64,000 bases of DNA from Phoebastria nigripes (Eukaryota; Chordata; Aves; Procellariiformes; Diomedeidae), in the NCBI GenBank assembly GCA_035582835.1, contig JAYKAV010001234.1:764657-828656 (forward strand), given 5' to 3'. This document shows, in pieces, positions 52,801 through 59,720 of the stretch. The position numbers and the translations under genes are program-made. A model generated the notes under the pieces. The model saw only the letters and a program-made list of their open reading frames with translations, had not been told where the DNA came from and searched no databases. How positions within the stretch are numbered: position 1 is the first letter of the stretch; every line of letters starts with the position of its first letter.

Positions 52801-54039
52801 TTAAACATTGCTATTGCACTGCAAAACTCTCATTCAACAGAAAAGTTTTACAAGTGTAGGTGAAGAAGCTACTACTTTCCTAGAAAAATTAGCATGTAAG
52901 AAGTCACTTTTTCATGAAGAGTTAAGTCAGTAGATAAACAAACAAAACACCTGAGTACAAGAAAAAACATCAAGAGCAAAAGACGGTTCTAGGCATGAGA
53001 GCAGAAAAGCCGTCTTCTGACAAGCATGCAGAAGGTTTGTGTAGCAACATTAACACTGGAGATGAAAAATGACTGTAAACTGAACAAACACAAAAACAAA
53101 CCTACAACTTTGTGGAATGTTAATTTGGAATTCAAATTTGTGGATCTGGTTTTGAATTTGTTTTAACACTTCAGGATTAAGGTTACATTATTCTACCTCA
53201 GACTATAGTGAAATGTTCTCATACTGTATCTTGTCAACCTACTTCTCAATAGACATGTTTTACACCACTTGCTTACTCTGAACATTAGGATAAAAATCAT
53301 TCTCCTTTTAAATACAACAACTTCAATCACACTATTCATGTGAATAAAGCAGAGGATTAGGACATTCAATTTATTCACACAGACATCTCCAGCCACATAA
53401 GAAAGAACTATAGTTATAACATTTACAACTGCATTCTCCTTTAGGTACAAAAAACCACAGGAAGATAAATGCAAGGCAATCCCCCCTGAACCCATATTCT
53501 TTACATTTTTTCCAGTATTGCTCCCAAATCATTTGCTAATCTATTTCATAACTAGTATTTTTCATGTGTTCAGATATTTCTAAATAATAAACACTGATAT
53601 ACTTAATTGAAACGCATAACAGTAACACTGAGAAAATATAGTAAAAAAAGATACTGATTATATACTTTACATGATGAAAATTCACTGTAAGACCCAATTA
53701 CAATACAATAATCAGGTCAGGGTTCAAGATTTTCTGGACAGATGGTTAACTTAAAACACACTGACCCCCTATCAGACTGGATTAGTGCCAACAGCACTCA
53801 GCCTTTCCTTCGGAAAGTGGGTCAGATTAGGTTTTATCCAAGTGCTTTGATTTGATGCATCATGATTTCCAAACAACTTATTAAAAACTGCTAGATTATG
53901 ATATTTGTATATTCTTACATAGAAAATGGGACTCCTTCTTGGACGTCACACTTACCTTCACATTTCTCTAGGATCTGGACAGTTTCACCTAGCTCCAGGA
54001 CCAAGCCTTGTGGTACAGCTCCTCGGAAGCTGCATATCA
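4617..54039 (-). CDS. DOCK3: DOCK3, dedicator of cytokinesis 3 (partial, five internal coding exons)
   Basis: Five minus-strand exons join in phase to encode about 140 residues. They match, from memory, the N-terminus of DOCK3, a brain-enriched guanine nucleotide exchange factor for RAC1 that acts in neurite growth and axon biology. The assembled part starts in the SH3 domain ([13 protein letters not shown], then WYRG, then [10 protein letters not shown], the usual SH3 C-terminal signature) and runs into the helical region that follows. DOCK3 rather than its paralogue DOCK4 is indicated by [23 protein letters not shown] and [11 protein letters not shown]; as I recall, DOCK4 reads QFEMVIPTEDS and LVGHLTHDRM at these places. 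The C2 (DHR1) and catalytic DHR2 domains lie downstream, outside the window. The coordinates span 49 kb with large introns, as expected for this very long gene. All splice junctions are GT-AG. The start codon and promoter are not in the window. Confidence 0.95.
4784..4944. repeat. Purine-rich (GA)n tract with a 69-bp duplication, next to a DOCK3 splice acceptor
   Basis: The plus strand is nearly all A and G from 4784 to 4865 and from 4879 to 4932. The two blocks end in the same word ATTAATAAGTT (4865-4875 and 4934-4944), a 69-bp period that suggests tandem duplication. In DOCK3 sense the tract is C/T-rich and starts about 20 nt upstream of the acceptor of the 149-nt exon. Confidence 0.85.
5481..5552. 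repeat. Poly-A run followed by (AAAAG)n
   Basis: There is an A run of about 43 bases interrupted by a single N at 5505, followed by AAAAG-type units up to about 5552. It may be a LINE or retroposon tail, but no recognisable body is attached on either side. It breaks up any open frame called across it. Confidence 0.9.
5895..5910. repeat. G16 homopolymer
   Basis: There are sixteen consecutive G on the plus strand (C in DOCK3 sense). It is prone to length error in sequencing. Confidence 0.95.
8368..9140 (-). mobile_element. Solo LTR of an avian endogenous retrovirus, with 5-bp target-site duplication
   Basis: This 773-bp GC-rich block has canonical LTR ends: on the minus strand it starts TGTGTCGGGTGCTG and ends GGTCAACCCACCACA. 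It is flanked on both sides by GGTGT (8363-8367 and 9141-9145), a 5-bp target-site duplication. Near its U5 side it has overlapping AATAAA hexamers on the minus strand. From memory, its 3' part resembles a common avian LTR with AATAAATTAAACTAATTTTCC followed by a CCTGGCAGC-like segment. No internal gag, pol or env sequence is present, so it is a recombined solo LTR. It has the same orientation as DOCK3. A 5-bp duplication fits ERVL or ERV1 classes; I do not assign a named family. Confidence 0.85.
8549..8558 (-). terminator. Tandem AATAAA polyadenylation hexamers in the solo LTR
   Basis: The minus strand reads AATAAATAAA, giving two overlapping canonical hexamers inside the LTR. They lie in the DOCK3 sense orientation. 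This is where a retroviral LTR normally carries its polyadenylation signal. Use in DOCK3 transcripts is not shown by the sequence. Confidence 0.5.
9250..9300 (+). mobile_element. Short ERVL-type LTR 5' fragment
   Basis: The words TGTGCTGGTTTTGGCTGGGA and AGAGTTAATTTTCT match the first bases of a common avian ERVL-like LTR (recalled) and align with the start of the longer copy at 47074. Similarity fades by about 9300. It lies only about 110 bp from the solo LTR but in the opposite orientation and of a different type, so it is probably a separate truncated insertion. Confidence 0.5.
13594..15825 (-). mobile_element. CR1 LINE, 5'-truncated 2.2-kb copy with decayed reverse transcriptase
   Basis: The 3' end lies at 13594, where the minus strand ends in CR1-like sequence (CCAGATGACCTCCTGAGGTC). 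Moving 5' the copy covers the C-terminal and central reverse transcriptase. Minus-strand frames at 14063-14353 ([16 protein letters not shown]) and 14845-15120 ([13 protein letters not shown], then ANYRLVSLT) are typical CR1 ORF2 pieces. The catalytic FADD motif appears as FTDD near 14440-14460 on the minus strand, a substitution. Stops and frameshifts separate the pieces, so the copy is dead. The endonuclease part is missing or unrecognisable. The copy has the same orientation as DOCK3. The long plus-strand frame at 13794-14426 is its antisense shadow. Confidence 0.9.
20760..22330 (-). mobile_element. Ancient CR1/L3-like LINE relic
   Basis: In minus orientation this region matches, from memory, the old CR1 family well known in turtles and crocodilians. 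Recognisable words include GTGATTATCTAGTCTGACTT with GCCATAGAAACT (3' end, near 20790-20840), TTCTATTCTGAATTTGCATG (near 21000), and a block at 21990-22320 with CATCATCAGCAAATTTTATG and AACAGATCTCTGCAGGTCCT. Divergence is high. The 21250-21870 interval is unclear and may be a gap or insertion. No intact reading frame remains. Confidence 0.75.
22480..23357 (+). mobile_element. CR1 LINE 3' fragment retaining the RT FADD motif
   Basis: In plus orientation it runs from CR1 sequence around GGTGGAAAGTTGGCTGGACT to a 3' end at GATTCTATGATTCTGTG (about 23357). The frame at 22605-22961 includes [11 protein letters not shown] and [10 protein letters not shown], the reverse transcriptase FxDD catalytic block. 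The frame is broken by stops soon after. It is a 5'-truncated, inactive copy and lies antisense to DOCK3. Confidence 0.9.
25297..25318. repeat. (AAAC)n tract, left arm of an inverted pair
   Basis: TTAAACAAACAAACAAAC begins at 25297. Its exact reverse complement lies at 25613-25630. Confidence 0.8.
25613..25630. repeat. (GTTT)n tract, right arm of an inverted pair
   Basis: GTTTGTTTGTTTGTTTAA is the reverse complement of the start of the tract at 25297. The pair encloses 294 bp of otherwise unremarkable sequence. Confidence 0.8.
27050..27220. other. Small CpG-richer patch inside the 34-kb intron
   Basis: About 170 bp with roughly ten CpG dinucleotides and motifs such as GGGCGGGAGGGG (an SP1-like GC box) stand out from AT-rich surroundings. 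It could be a small regulatory element, a minor promoter or part of an unrecognised repeat. No transcript evidence is visible in the sequence. Confidence 0.3.
27588..27797 (+). mobile_element. CR1 LINE 3' end fragment
   Basis: Typical avian CR1 words in order are AAGGGTTGTCAAGCACTGGA, CAGGCTGCCCAGGGAAGTGG and ACTTGATGATCTTAAAGGTC. It ends at CGATTCCATGATTCTATGAT. It is a short 5'-truncated copy with little divergence, so it is relatively young among the CR1 copies here. It lies antisense to DOCK3. Confidence 0.92.
30466..30517. repeat. Adjacent T17 and A-rich runs (inverted homopolymers)
   Basis: T runs at 30466-30482 are followed directly by A6, then GCAAAG and A17 (30495-30511), a T-then-A arrangement able to fold on itself. 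It could also be an assembly or slippage hot spot. Confidence 0.85.
32296..32808 (+). mobile_element. CR1 LINE 3' fragment, about 0.5 kb
   Basis: It begins near TATTGTGGTCCTTATTCTGA and continues through GACTGGAGAGGGTCCAAAGG, CCTCATCTAGGCTCCC and GAGGTCCCTTCCAACCTGGG to a 3' end at CTATTCTATGATTCTGTGAT. These are the end of CR1 ORF2 and its 3' UTR. It is 5'-truncated, lies in plus orientation and is antisense to DOCK3. Three assembly Ns fall inside it. Confidence 0.92.
34819..34880. repeat. TG/CA-rich low-complexity repeat
   Basis: Alternating purine-pyrimidine units of ATGTGTATG, ACATAC and ACAC type lie together over about 60 bp. Confidence 0.85.
36785..36978 (+). mobile_element. CR1 LINE 3' end fragment
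   Basis: Diverged CR1 3' UTR: GTCCAGGGAAGTTGTGGAGT, CTGGACAACCTACTCTAGCT, TTGAACTAGATGATCTCAAG and CTTCCAACCTAAACAATTCT, ending near 36978 and followed by a T/G-rich tract. It is antisense to DOCK3. Confidence 0.88.
37004..37206. repeat. T/G-only low-complexity tract with clustered Ns
   Basis: About 200 bp consist almost entirely of T and G on the plus strand (TTTG, TTTTTG and GGGGTTTT units) with about a dozen Ns. It starts about 25 bp after a CR1 3' end. The Ns suggest unresolved length variation. Open frames here on either strand are artefacts of composition. Confidence 0.9.
38746..38842 (-). CDS. DOCK3: DOCK3 coding exon, 97 nt, post-SH3 linker
   Basis: The acceptor TTGTATAG is followed by one G that completes the glycine codon. 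Then come 32 codons, [20 protein letters not shown] and [12 protein letters not shown], ending in phase 0 before GTAAGA. The [11 protein letters not shown] opening separates DOCK3 from DOCK4. This acidic and helical stretch follows SH3 in the DOCK-B subfamily (DOCK3 and DOCK4). By analogy with DOCK family structures it belongs to the N-terminal helical region that packs with the ELMO partner; that role is inferred from the family, not seen here. In the open frame this exon is fused to unrelated intron sequence downstream of the donor. Confidence 0.95.
38843..41220 (-). other. DOCK3: DOCK3 intron of 2.4 kb
   Basis: The intron lies between the 56-nt and 97-nt exons, GTAAGT to TATAG. It is AT-rich unique sequence. 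The only marked feature is the G run at 39675-39694. No mobile element is recognised. Confidence 0.85.
39675..39694. repeat. G16-N-GGG homopolymer
   Basis: There is a run of G on the plus strand with one N at 39691. The true length is unresolved in the assembly. Confidence 0.95.
41221..41276 (-). CDS. DOCK3: DOCK3 coding exon, 56 nt, SH3 C-terminal signature
   Basis: The acceptor TCTCTTGCAG and the donor GTAAGT frame an exon that begins in phase 0 with GGG (Gly) and encodes [18 protein letters not shown]. It ends with two bases (GG) of a glycine codon that the next exon completes. G-I-F-P-x-N-Y is the canonical SH3 ligand-binding signature, so this exon closes the SH3 fold; the KKAIVSNRG segment leads into the next helical region. 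It lies 2.3 kb downstream of the 41-nt exon in gene order. The sequence is identical to the mammalian protein as far as I recall it, which supports a functional, constrained gene. Confidence 0.95.
41277..43573 (-). other. DOCK3: DOCK3 intron of 2.3 kb
   Basis: The intron lies between the 41-nt and 56-nt exons, GTAAGT to TTGCAG. I see AT-rich unique sequence and no repeat, RNA gene or open frame of note. Confidence 0.85.
43574..43614 (-). CDS. DOCK3: DOCK3 coding exon, 41 nt, central SH3 tryptophan motif
   Basis: This very short exon lies between an acceptor (GGTTTTAG) and a GTAAGT donor on the minus strand. Its first two bases complete the glycine begun by the previous exon, and it then encodes [13 protein letters not shown] (13 residues), ending in phase 0. 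The Trp-Tyr pair sits at the conserved SH3 tryptophan position that contacts proline-rich ligands. Mammalian DOCK3 has, from memory, T where this bird has I (VSTKK). The exon is too short for ORF-based gene finders. It was found by following the SH3 motif and the reading phase from its neighbours. Skipping it would shift the frame. Confidence 0.93.
43776..43805. repeat. T30 homopolymer
   Basis: Thirty T on the plus strand lie about 160 bases upstream, in gene order, of the 41-nt DOCK3 exon. In the pre-mRNA this is an A30 run. A retroposon tail is possible, but no body is recognisable. Confidence 0.95.
44335..44447 (+). other. Unexplained GC-rich open frame, possible plus-strand exon
   Basis: A plausible acceptor (CACCCCGCAG, ending 44334) and donor (A then GTGAGT at 44448) frame 113 nt with an ATG at 44339. 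The start reads [20 protein letters not shown] and continues with [16 protein letters not shown]. The composition is unlike the AT-rich intron around it, with several CpGs. I do not recognise the protein. It could be an exon of an antisense transcript, a processed-pseudogene piece or a repeat fragment. The frame stays open to 44551 past the donor-like site, without clear coding quality. Confidence 0.25.
44845..44863. repeat. T19 homopolymer
   Basis: Nineteen consecutive T on the plus strand. Confidence 0.95.
45541..45850 (-). mobile_element. Diverged CR1-like LINE 3' fragment
   Basis: In minus orientation it ends with GAGCTAGATGATTTCTCAGG and GGTCCTTCCATTCCTG, the usual CR1/L3 3' pattern. 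Upstream, GAAGAAATTTCTTC is also shared with CR1. The middle part is only weakly similar. The copy is old and damaged, and the boundaries are approximate. Confidence 0.45.
47074..47342 (+). mobile_element. ERVL-type LTR fragment
   Basis: It begins ACTGGGTCTGGCTGGGATGG and contains TGTTTTGGATTTGTGG, CAGCGAGTAGGC and GCTGACCTGAATCAGCC, ending at GGATATTCCATACCATATAA. This order is that of a common avian ERVL-like LTR U3, recalled from other bird genomes. It is truncated near the position of the expected TATA/R region, and no internal retroviral sequence follows. It is antisense to DOCK3. The frame at 46997-47326 on the minus strand is a shadow. Confidence 0.85.
49826..49882. repeat. Direct duplication of a 23-bp purine-rich word
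   Basis: AAAAGGCAAAGAGGAAAAGG followed by GAT occurs at 49826-49848 and again at 49860-49882, a 34-bp spacing. Confidence 0.85.
51304..51503. repeat. AT-rich cryptic repeat with perfect inverted arms
   Basis: It is built from ATGCATATATGTATTCATA (51321-51339 and 51349-51367, 28-bp period) and from TATATATGCAAGTATATGT (51386-51404 and 51425-51443). The latter also occurs inverted at 51451-51469, giving a 19-bp perfect stem with a 7-base loop. It is a candidate for a cruciform or an RNA hairpin. Confidence 0.9.
53956..54039 (-). CDS. DOCK3: DOCK3 coding exon, 84 nt, first half of the SH3 domain
   Basis: On the minus strand an acceptor ending CCCTCTAG precedes the exon and GTAAGT follows it. 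The exon enters with two bases (TG) that complete a valine codon. It then reads [20 protein letters not shown] and QILEKCE, and ends with one base of a glycine codon. This is about residues 14-40, covering the first SH3 beta strands and RT-loop region. The exon is in phase 1 at both ends, so it is the only one of the five whose skipping would keep the frame; that would remove the core of SH3. Relative to the mammalian protein as I remember it, there are only conservative changes (for example A for S before VPQG and L for I in LELGE). The codon before the exon, including the ATG exon, is not in the window. Confidence 0.95.
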
Positions 54040-57000
54040 CTAGAGGGTGGAGAAAACAGAGAGAGACATATGAGGGTTGAATCTTTGTGTGAATTTTTCT
54101 TCTAAGCATAGCACTTCAGCTCACTCCTTACATAAAAATAGCGATTACATAGCTGCCCAGAAAACCTGTCAGCCAACTTTTCCTCATCAGATATCTTTAT
54201 TTTGGCCCTTATCAGAAATTAAGCTCAGCAGCAACATAAAAGCTGTGCTTTTTAAAAGATTTTTGAATTAAGCAAGGCTTGTAATCACTTTAATCACCAA
54301 CCCCTGATTCATATTGCATACAAAGATTTCCTTGTCTCACAATTCTTACTCTATACACAATTCATCAGTGGAACAGGCAGTCCTAACTGCAAAGATTATA
54401 ATAGGAAGTCAACTGCAGGAATTACTTTCCTCCAAGTTGAAACTATTTCAAGTACCATCTGTGCAACTAATACACTGCAAAAATCCTGTATTACCATACT
54501 ATATTATATTTAAGTAGATATATAAAAGAATACATAAGAATCTGTACTTTTCATAAGCACTAACTAACATGACATATATCTTAAATATTTTTCTAGNTAT
54601 CTTTAGTTTTTATTAACCAGGGAAAATAAGAACCCATCTTAATGTTTGAGAAAATATGAATACAATCAAAAAATTACTAAATAAACCTCAATTTTAAAAA
54701 TAAATTTTAAAACATAGTGTATAATGATATATTCTTTAACCACATTTATCAAAAGACAATGGGGACATGGACATGGGTAGTCACCTGAAACATGACATGT
54801 CAAAACAAAGGATGAATTGCAAATAAGGTGTCCCCCTCCCCCAGTCCCATAATGCCTGTTCATCAGCATTTAAAAACTCACTCAGGCACAGATTTAATTT
54901 AATCATTCAAGTACCTTGTTCTAAGTAAATACATGCTCAGTCGCAGAGTACGCCCTATTTGTCACCTACACACACACTGGAGCACTACAAGTGGAATTCC
55001 ATGAGTTGAAATAGTGACCTCCAGTGGGCATCGTCCTTTTTTCCAGTTTAAGAGAACACTCCCCTTTAAATGCAACCACTCGAGCTATGGTTGAGATGTT
55101 CCCATGTGATGGAGCTGCATTTCATCTCCTCCCTGAATATCTTTTTATGTCGAAGCCACTGAATCCCTTATGACTAAAGACTCTCTGTGCAGAACTTAAA
55201 GCAGTTAACCAGAAAGTCTGAAGTCCAGGGGAGGAACACCATGGAAAGAAACTAAGACTATCATCTGCACCATCTACCACAAGGTATGTTTCTTGAACCT
55301 TGAATCTCCAAGAAATGCTGAGAAAAGCATGGAAAAAATTTCCACCAAAATAAAACACAGTTTCAACCATATATACAGATTTCATGAAGGGAAAAGGGCA
55401 AGAAAGAACAAACTACATACACCAGGCAAACATCCACACAGAGGCAAGTAATATGAGAAAGAATTTGAATCAAAATCTGAAAAGAACCAAACAGCGTCAA
55501 ATGTTTGCTCTTCCACAGTGAGACTCAATGCAGTGTTTAATTAAAGAGGGAAAAACTAGGGATTCCATCAACAAACATAAACTGTTCTCTCAGCTGTACG
55601 GCCCAGCAGAAGTCACCACTGGTTAAATGGGGTTTTAAATTCTTGTTTACATCAGACAGCAGAAACATAATGATTGGCTCCAGACTGGAGTAATGCAGAC
55701 AACATAATCCAAGGAAAACACTAAGCTTGTCAGCTTTCTGGATTCATTCTTCGCCCATGAAGAAATCATAAATATGGATTTCAACCAAAGAAAAACTACT
55801 TAATGCTTCTCCCAAAGTGCAGGAACACTGACAATTGCCAAACGCTTAACTGGCAGGCCATAATCAAACCTCTAATGGCTTCTCCTTGCCCCTCCAGTAT
55901 TTTAGATAGCAGTATGCTTTAAATACAGAAAATGTTTTTTTTTTCCTAATAGGCAATTTTACCAAAACAAGAAGGTACAAACATCTTTTATTTTTAAGTT
56001 GTTTTGCAAAATACAGTCCTATATTAAAATAACAGGACTTTTCTGTTCAGACCAACAAAAATACTAAAAAATTCAAGTATGTCTCAAAACCACAGGATTT
56101 CAAAAATCCTGGGTGAAAAGCTACTATTGAAAACACCAGAAAAGTGGAGAAATGGTAATACAGTAACAAGATACATTCATTTATGACAGTAATTCTAGAT
56201 AAACAATTAATTTTAAAAATTAATATATACATGATAATATTAAATCCAATTTCCAGGCCATTTTCAACTTCTCTGAACGTGCCAAGATTATCATGACACA
56301 GAGACACCAGTCACAGGACACATGAGTATTAGTGGTTGTAGACAAAAGAGTAGTTTGAATTGTAGAGAGATTAACGACTGACTGGTCTTGCTCAGCTGAG
56401 TCCAACAAGTAATACTTAGTCTGAAAAACATTACTGCATGTTAACACTGCATTAGAAGTTTTGAATTAGCAAACAACAGCTGCCTTCCTATGACAATTAT
56501 TTACTACATGAAAACTACTGAATAAAGGATGCAACCAGGAAAGAAACGGGATTTGATGCAACTACTAGTTCTTTGGTCATCAGATACTTGCCTTTTATGT
56601 AACAATAAAAAGTGAGCTTGGAATGAAAGCTAAAGGAAAGGTACCAGGAAAAGAGAGTACTGTTTTTTTCAACTGCTGATATAATAAATTTTAAAGATAT
56701 AGCTAAGAATAATGACTTTAATATATTTAGGCTTACAAGAAATAGTTCTAATAGATCTGTTATTTTATAGATGCAAACTGTCCATTTATAAAAGGATTAT
56801 ACTGGTCACACAAAGAAAATCTAGTATAAGGACTCTGCTGCATCAATATGTAATCAGTTCTTTAGAATTCAGAGTACTCTATTAATAAGATAGCCAAAGC
56901 TCTTTTCTTAGGTGTACTCCAGTCAAAAAAGAATATATAAACAAAAATCACAGAACAGAAATTAACTGATCCCATCAGCTATAGATACAATCTGGATGAT

Positions 57001-58559
57001 CATTCTCAATTAGAAAATAAGTTCCTATACAAAAATAACATCCACCTCATGTTCCTCATTCTTAATACAGCAGTATGAAACCTAATTCCTTCATCGATAA
57101 ATCTGTAGTCATCAATAAATTATGTAAGCCTCTTCTGTTTGACAATTGTAATAATCAATAGGGCACGTGAATAGCAATATAGATATTTTCAAAATAACAA
57201 AAGCCAAATCTCAAGAGTAGTTGACTTTCCAGCCACACTAAATGAAAGTCAGGAAAAATTAAAGAACCCAAATAAACTGACCCAATACACCAAATCATAT
57301 CTTGTTAAAACTGTTTAACAAGAATACAATTTAACATCTCTGAAATAAAAAAGAATAGTAAAAATAGGTACTGATTATGACAGAATCCCAGAAATCTGAG
57401 GCTATTTTATAGCCTGATATATGATTCCAAAGGTTACTTCCGAAGTTATGGATGTTACTCATTTGTTAAGCTAAAAATGCATTATGCAACACAATTTTAT
57501 TTATGAGTCACTTTTAGGTACACAATTCTTCTTAGCAGTATTATTTGAAAAATAGGAACACAAATGTATATGGGAAATACAGAATAATTTAACCATTCTG
57601 GAGAAAATAATTTACAGAGAGGACTCCAATAACTGACTTCTGTCTTTCCCACAGAGAAATTCTTTATAGCATACGATCATCTACAAACTGTCCGTCAATC
57701 AACAAGTCTCCATCATTTCTTACAACAGTCATCCCCTTGGTCACCAGAATACAGAAGTAACACATCATCAAAATAGGCATACAGCAAAGCTTTTATCCAC
57801 CAGTTAACAGATCTGAACGATCCCTCTTGGATTCCAGGANAGAATGCTGAAATATTTAACATCTATTTTCAGATATTAAACCCCCTTGCCATCATTCAGG
57901 CTTATAAGGAGGTCACAGTTCCCCCTCACGAAACGTAATTTCAGCCAGCAGATAAACCCAACATTCTGCCAAAGAGGAATGCTTTGAAAAAGCACCACAC
58001 GCCACTTTCAGGAATTATCTCCAAGTCAGAGGTTCCTTAACTGTGGTACTTGAACTGTATCAAAGTGGGCCGCAGCAAAAGAAATGCTTCCCTCTGCGCC
58101 TCTGTAATTTATTAATGAGAAGGGCACAAACTAGTTCACATAGGCCGTTATTCTCAAGCTGTAGCAGACAGTATGAAGGAATTGGGGGGTATAACATATA
58201 AGAACAGATGGCATTGGAATAACAGTTTGGAAAGCCAAAGATCCAGGAGAGGACAGATTCAGAAGTGTTTTCCTTGCCTATGGACGTGCCCTGACACAGT
58301 ATAAGCAGCTGCATTGTAAGTCACCAGCAGTAAGAGAAACAGCTTCAAAAGAGTAAGGGTACACAGATAAACATGACATCTTAAGAAAGGGTCAAAGCAT
58401 CTTTGCATAGCTTACTGATTCTTCATGTGTTAGATATCTGAAGGAGCTGCTTGCTATATGGACAAAGAAGATCCAGTTGATACAATCCAGTAGGTTTTAC
58501 AAAATCTATTCTGAAACAGCCCCTGTCTTGCAGAAACTGAGCTTGGCTGTGATAAAGTG

Positions 58560-59720
58560 GGAAGGCATTTGCAGAGATAAATAACTAGCAAACAGTTATG
58601 AAATAGAAGAAGTAGCCAGTTTTCTTCATGAAGTCAGATTGACCAGCAAGCTCTAAAGGGATCTCTGTTGGAGCCTTTTCTGTTTAAAGTATTTCTAAAT
58701 GATCCAGAAAAGCTGACCATTTAGAAAAGTGACAAAGTTTGTGAAGCCACTCAAGCTATTCAGGGCAATAAACAGTTGCAGATGGACCTAAGTATGGCAA
58801 GTAGAACTGGCAGATGTACACCATTTAGTTCATCTACATGGTGTTTCGTAAGGGGTGAACAATCCTAATTTCACATACAAAACAATCATCTCTCCCCTTG
58901 CTATTACCACACTGAGTGAAACCCTGGAATGTTATTCAGAGTTTTTGTCATAAGCTCAATGCTCAGCCACTGTCAAGCACCACTCCCCTCACCACCACCA
59001 CATCACAGCAGAATACTATCTTTGGGAAAAAACAGAAGACACCATTAGCTACAGTACTGTATAAAATTCACAATGAACCCCCATGTGCCAGTTTTCCCCT
59101 TTCCTCTTTGTCAGAAAGGTACCCTTTGTCAAAAAGGACGGAACAGCATAAGGAAAGGTAGAACAAAGTGAGACGAGATACCAAGGACTGCATAAGGGCT
59201 TTTATATGATTAATTATGAACCAAGATAGGACTCTTCTACCAGTAAGACTGACAGTTGAAAGGGGTGGAGAGAGTATAATTGATAAGTTGCATGGAGAAG
59301 GTGAACAGGGAAAAATTGCTAATCATCCCTACCAGTACAAAAAGCAGAGCAGTGTCAAATGAAACAGCAGAGAAGAGTTCAGGACTTTATTAAATGAAGT
59401 ACTGTTCCACACAGTGCATAAAATGTGAAACTCCTCATGAGATGCTGTGGATGATAAAAAAAAAAAAAAAAAATTATATCACTCAAGTTCAAAAGCAAAC
59501 AGGACAAATTAACGGATGTGTACCACCTTAGGCTCAGCAAGTCCCTGACCCAGAAAGCACTTAAGTCTTGGGAAAGCATCACATATGCTTATCTTGCTGT
59601 GCTACTATACTGTAAACACCTGCCATTGGTCACTGTCAAGGGCAGGACACTGAATGAGATGGGTATGTGGCTGGACTGTTACAATCTCTCTCACACTGTT
59701 ATTATGGAATCACAGCCTGA
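58560..59720 (+). mobile_element. Ancient CR1/L3-like LINE relic with 3' end
   Basis: In plus orientation, recognisable remains of an old sauropsid CR1 run in order. ATCTCTGTTGGAGCCTTTTC with ATGATCCAGAAAAG (58660-58720) is reverse transcriptase near its active site. TTGCATGGAGAAGGTGAACA and GTGTCAAATGAAACAG (59285-59370) follow, then GTTCCACACAGTGCATAAAA and GAGATGCTGTGGATG. The 3' part is TGCCATTGGTCACTGTCAAG with GGCAGGACACTGAATGAGAT. It is heavily diverged and contains an A18 run at 59456-59473. The portion at 58870-59180 aligns poorly. All family matches are from memory. Confidence 0.75.
59456..59473. repeat. A18 homopolymer inside the ancient LINE
   Basis: Eighteen A on the plus strand, probably a later expansion within the old LINE copy. 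Confidence 0.9.

Larger units (their letters stand above)
43615..53955 (-). other. DOCK3: DOCK3 intron of 10.3 kb
   Basis: The intron lies between the 84-nt and 41-nt exons. It contains a T30 run at 43776, a GC-rich plus-strand open frame near 44335, a CR1-like fragment near 45541, an ERVL-type LTR fragment at 47074, a small direct duplication at 49826 and an AT-rich hairpin repeat at 51304-51503. The remaining sequence is AT-rich and unremarkable, apart from somewhat higher GC at about 49.4-50.1 kb with no identity I can assign. Confidence 0.85.
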
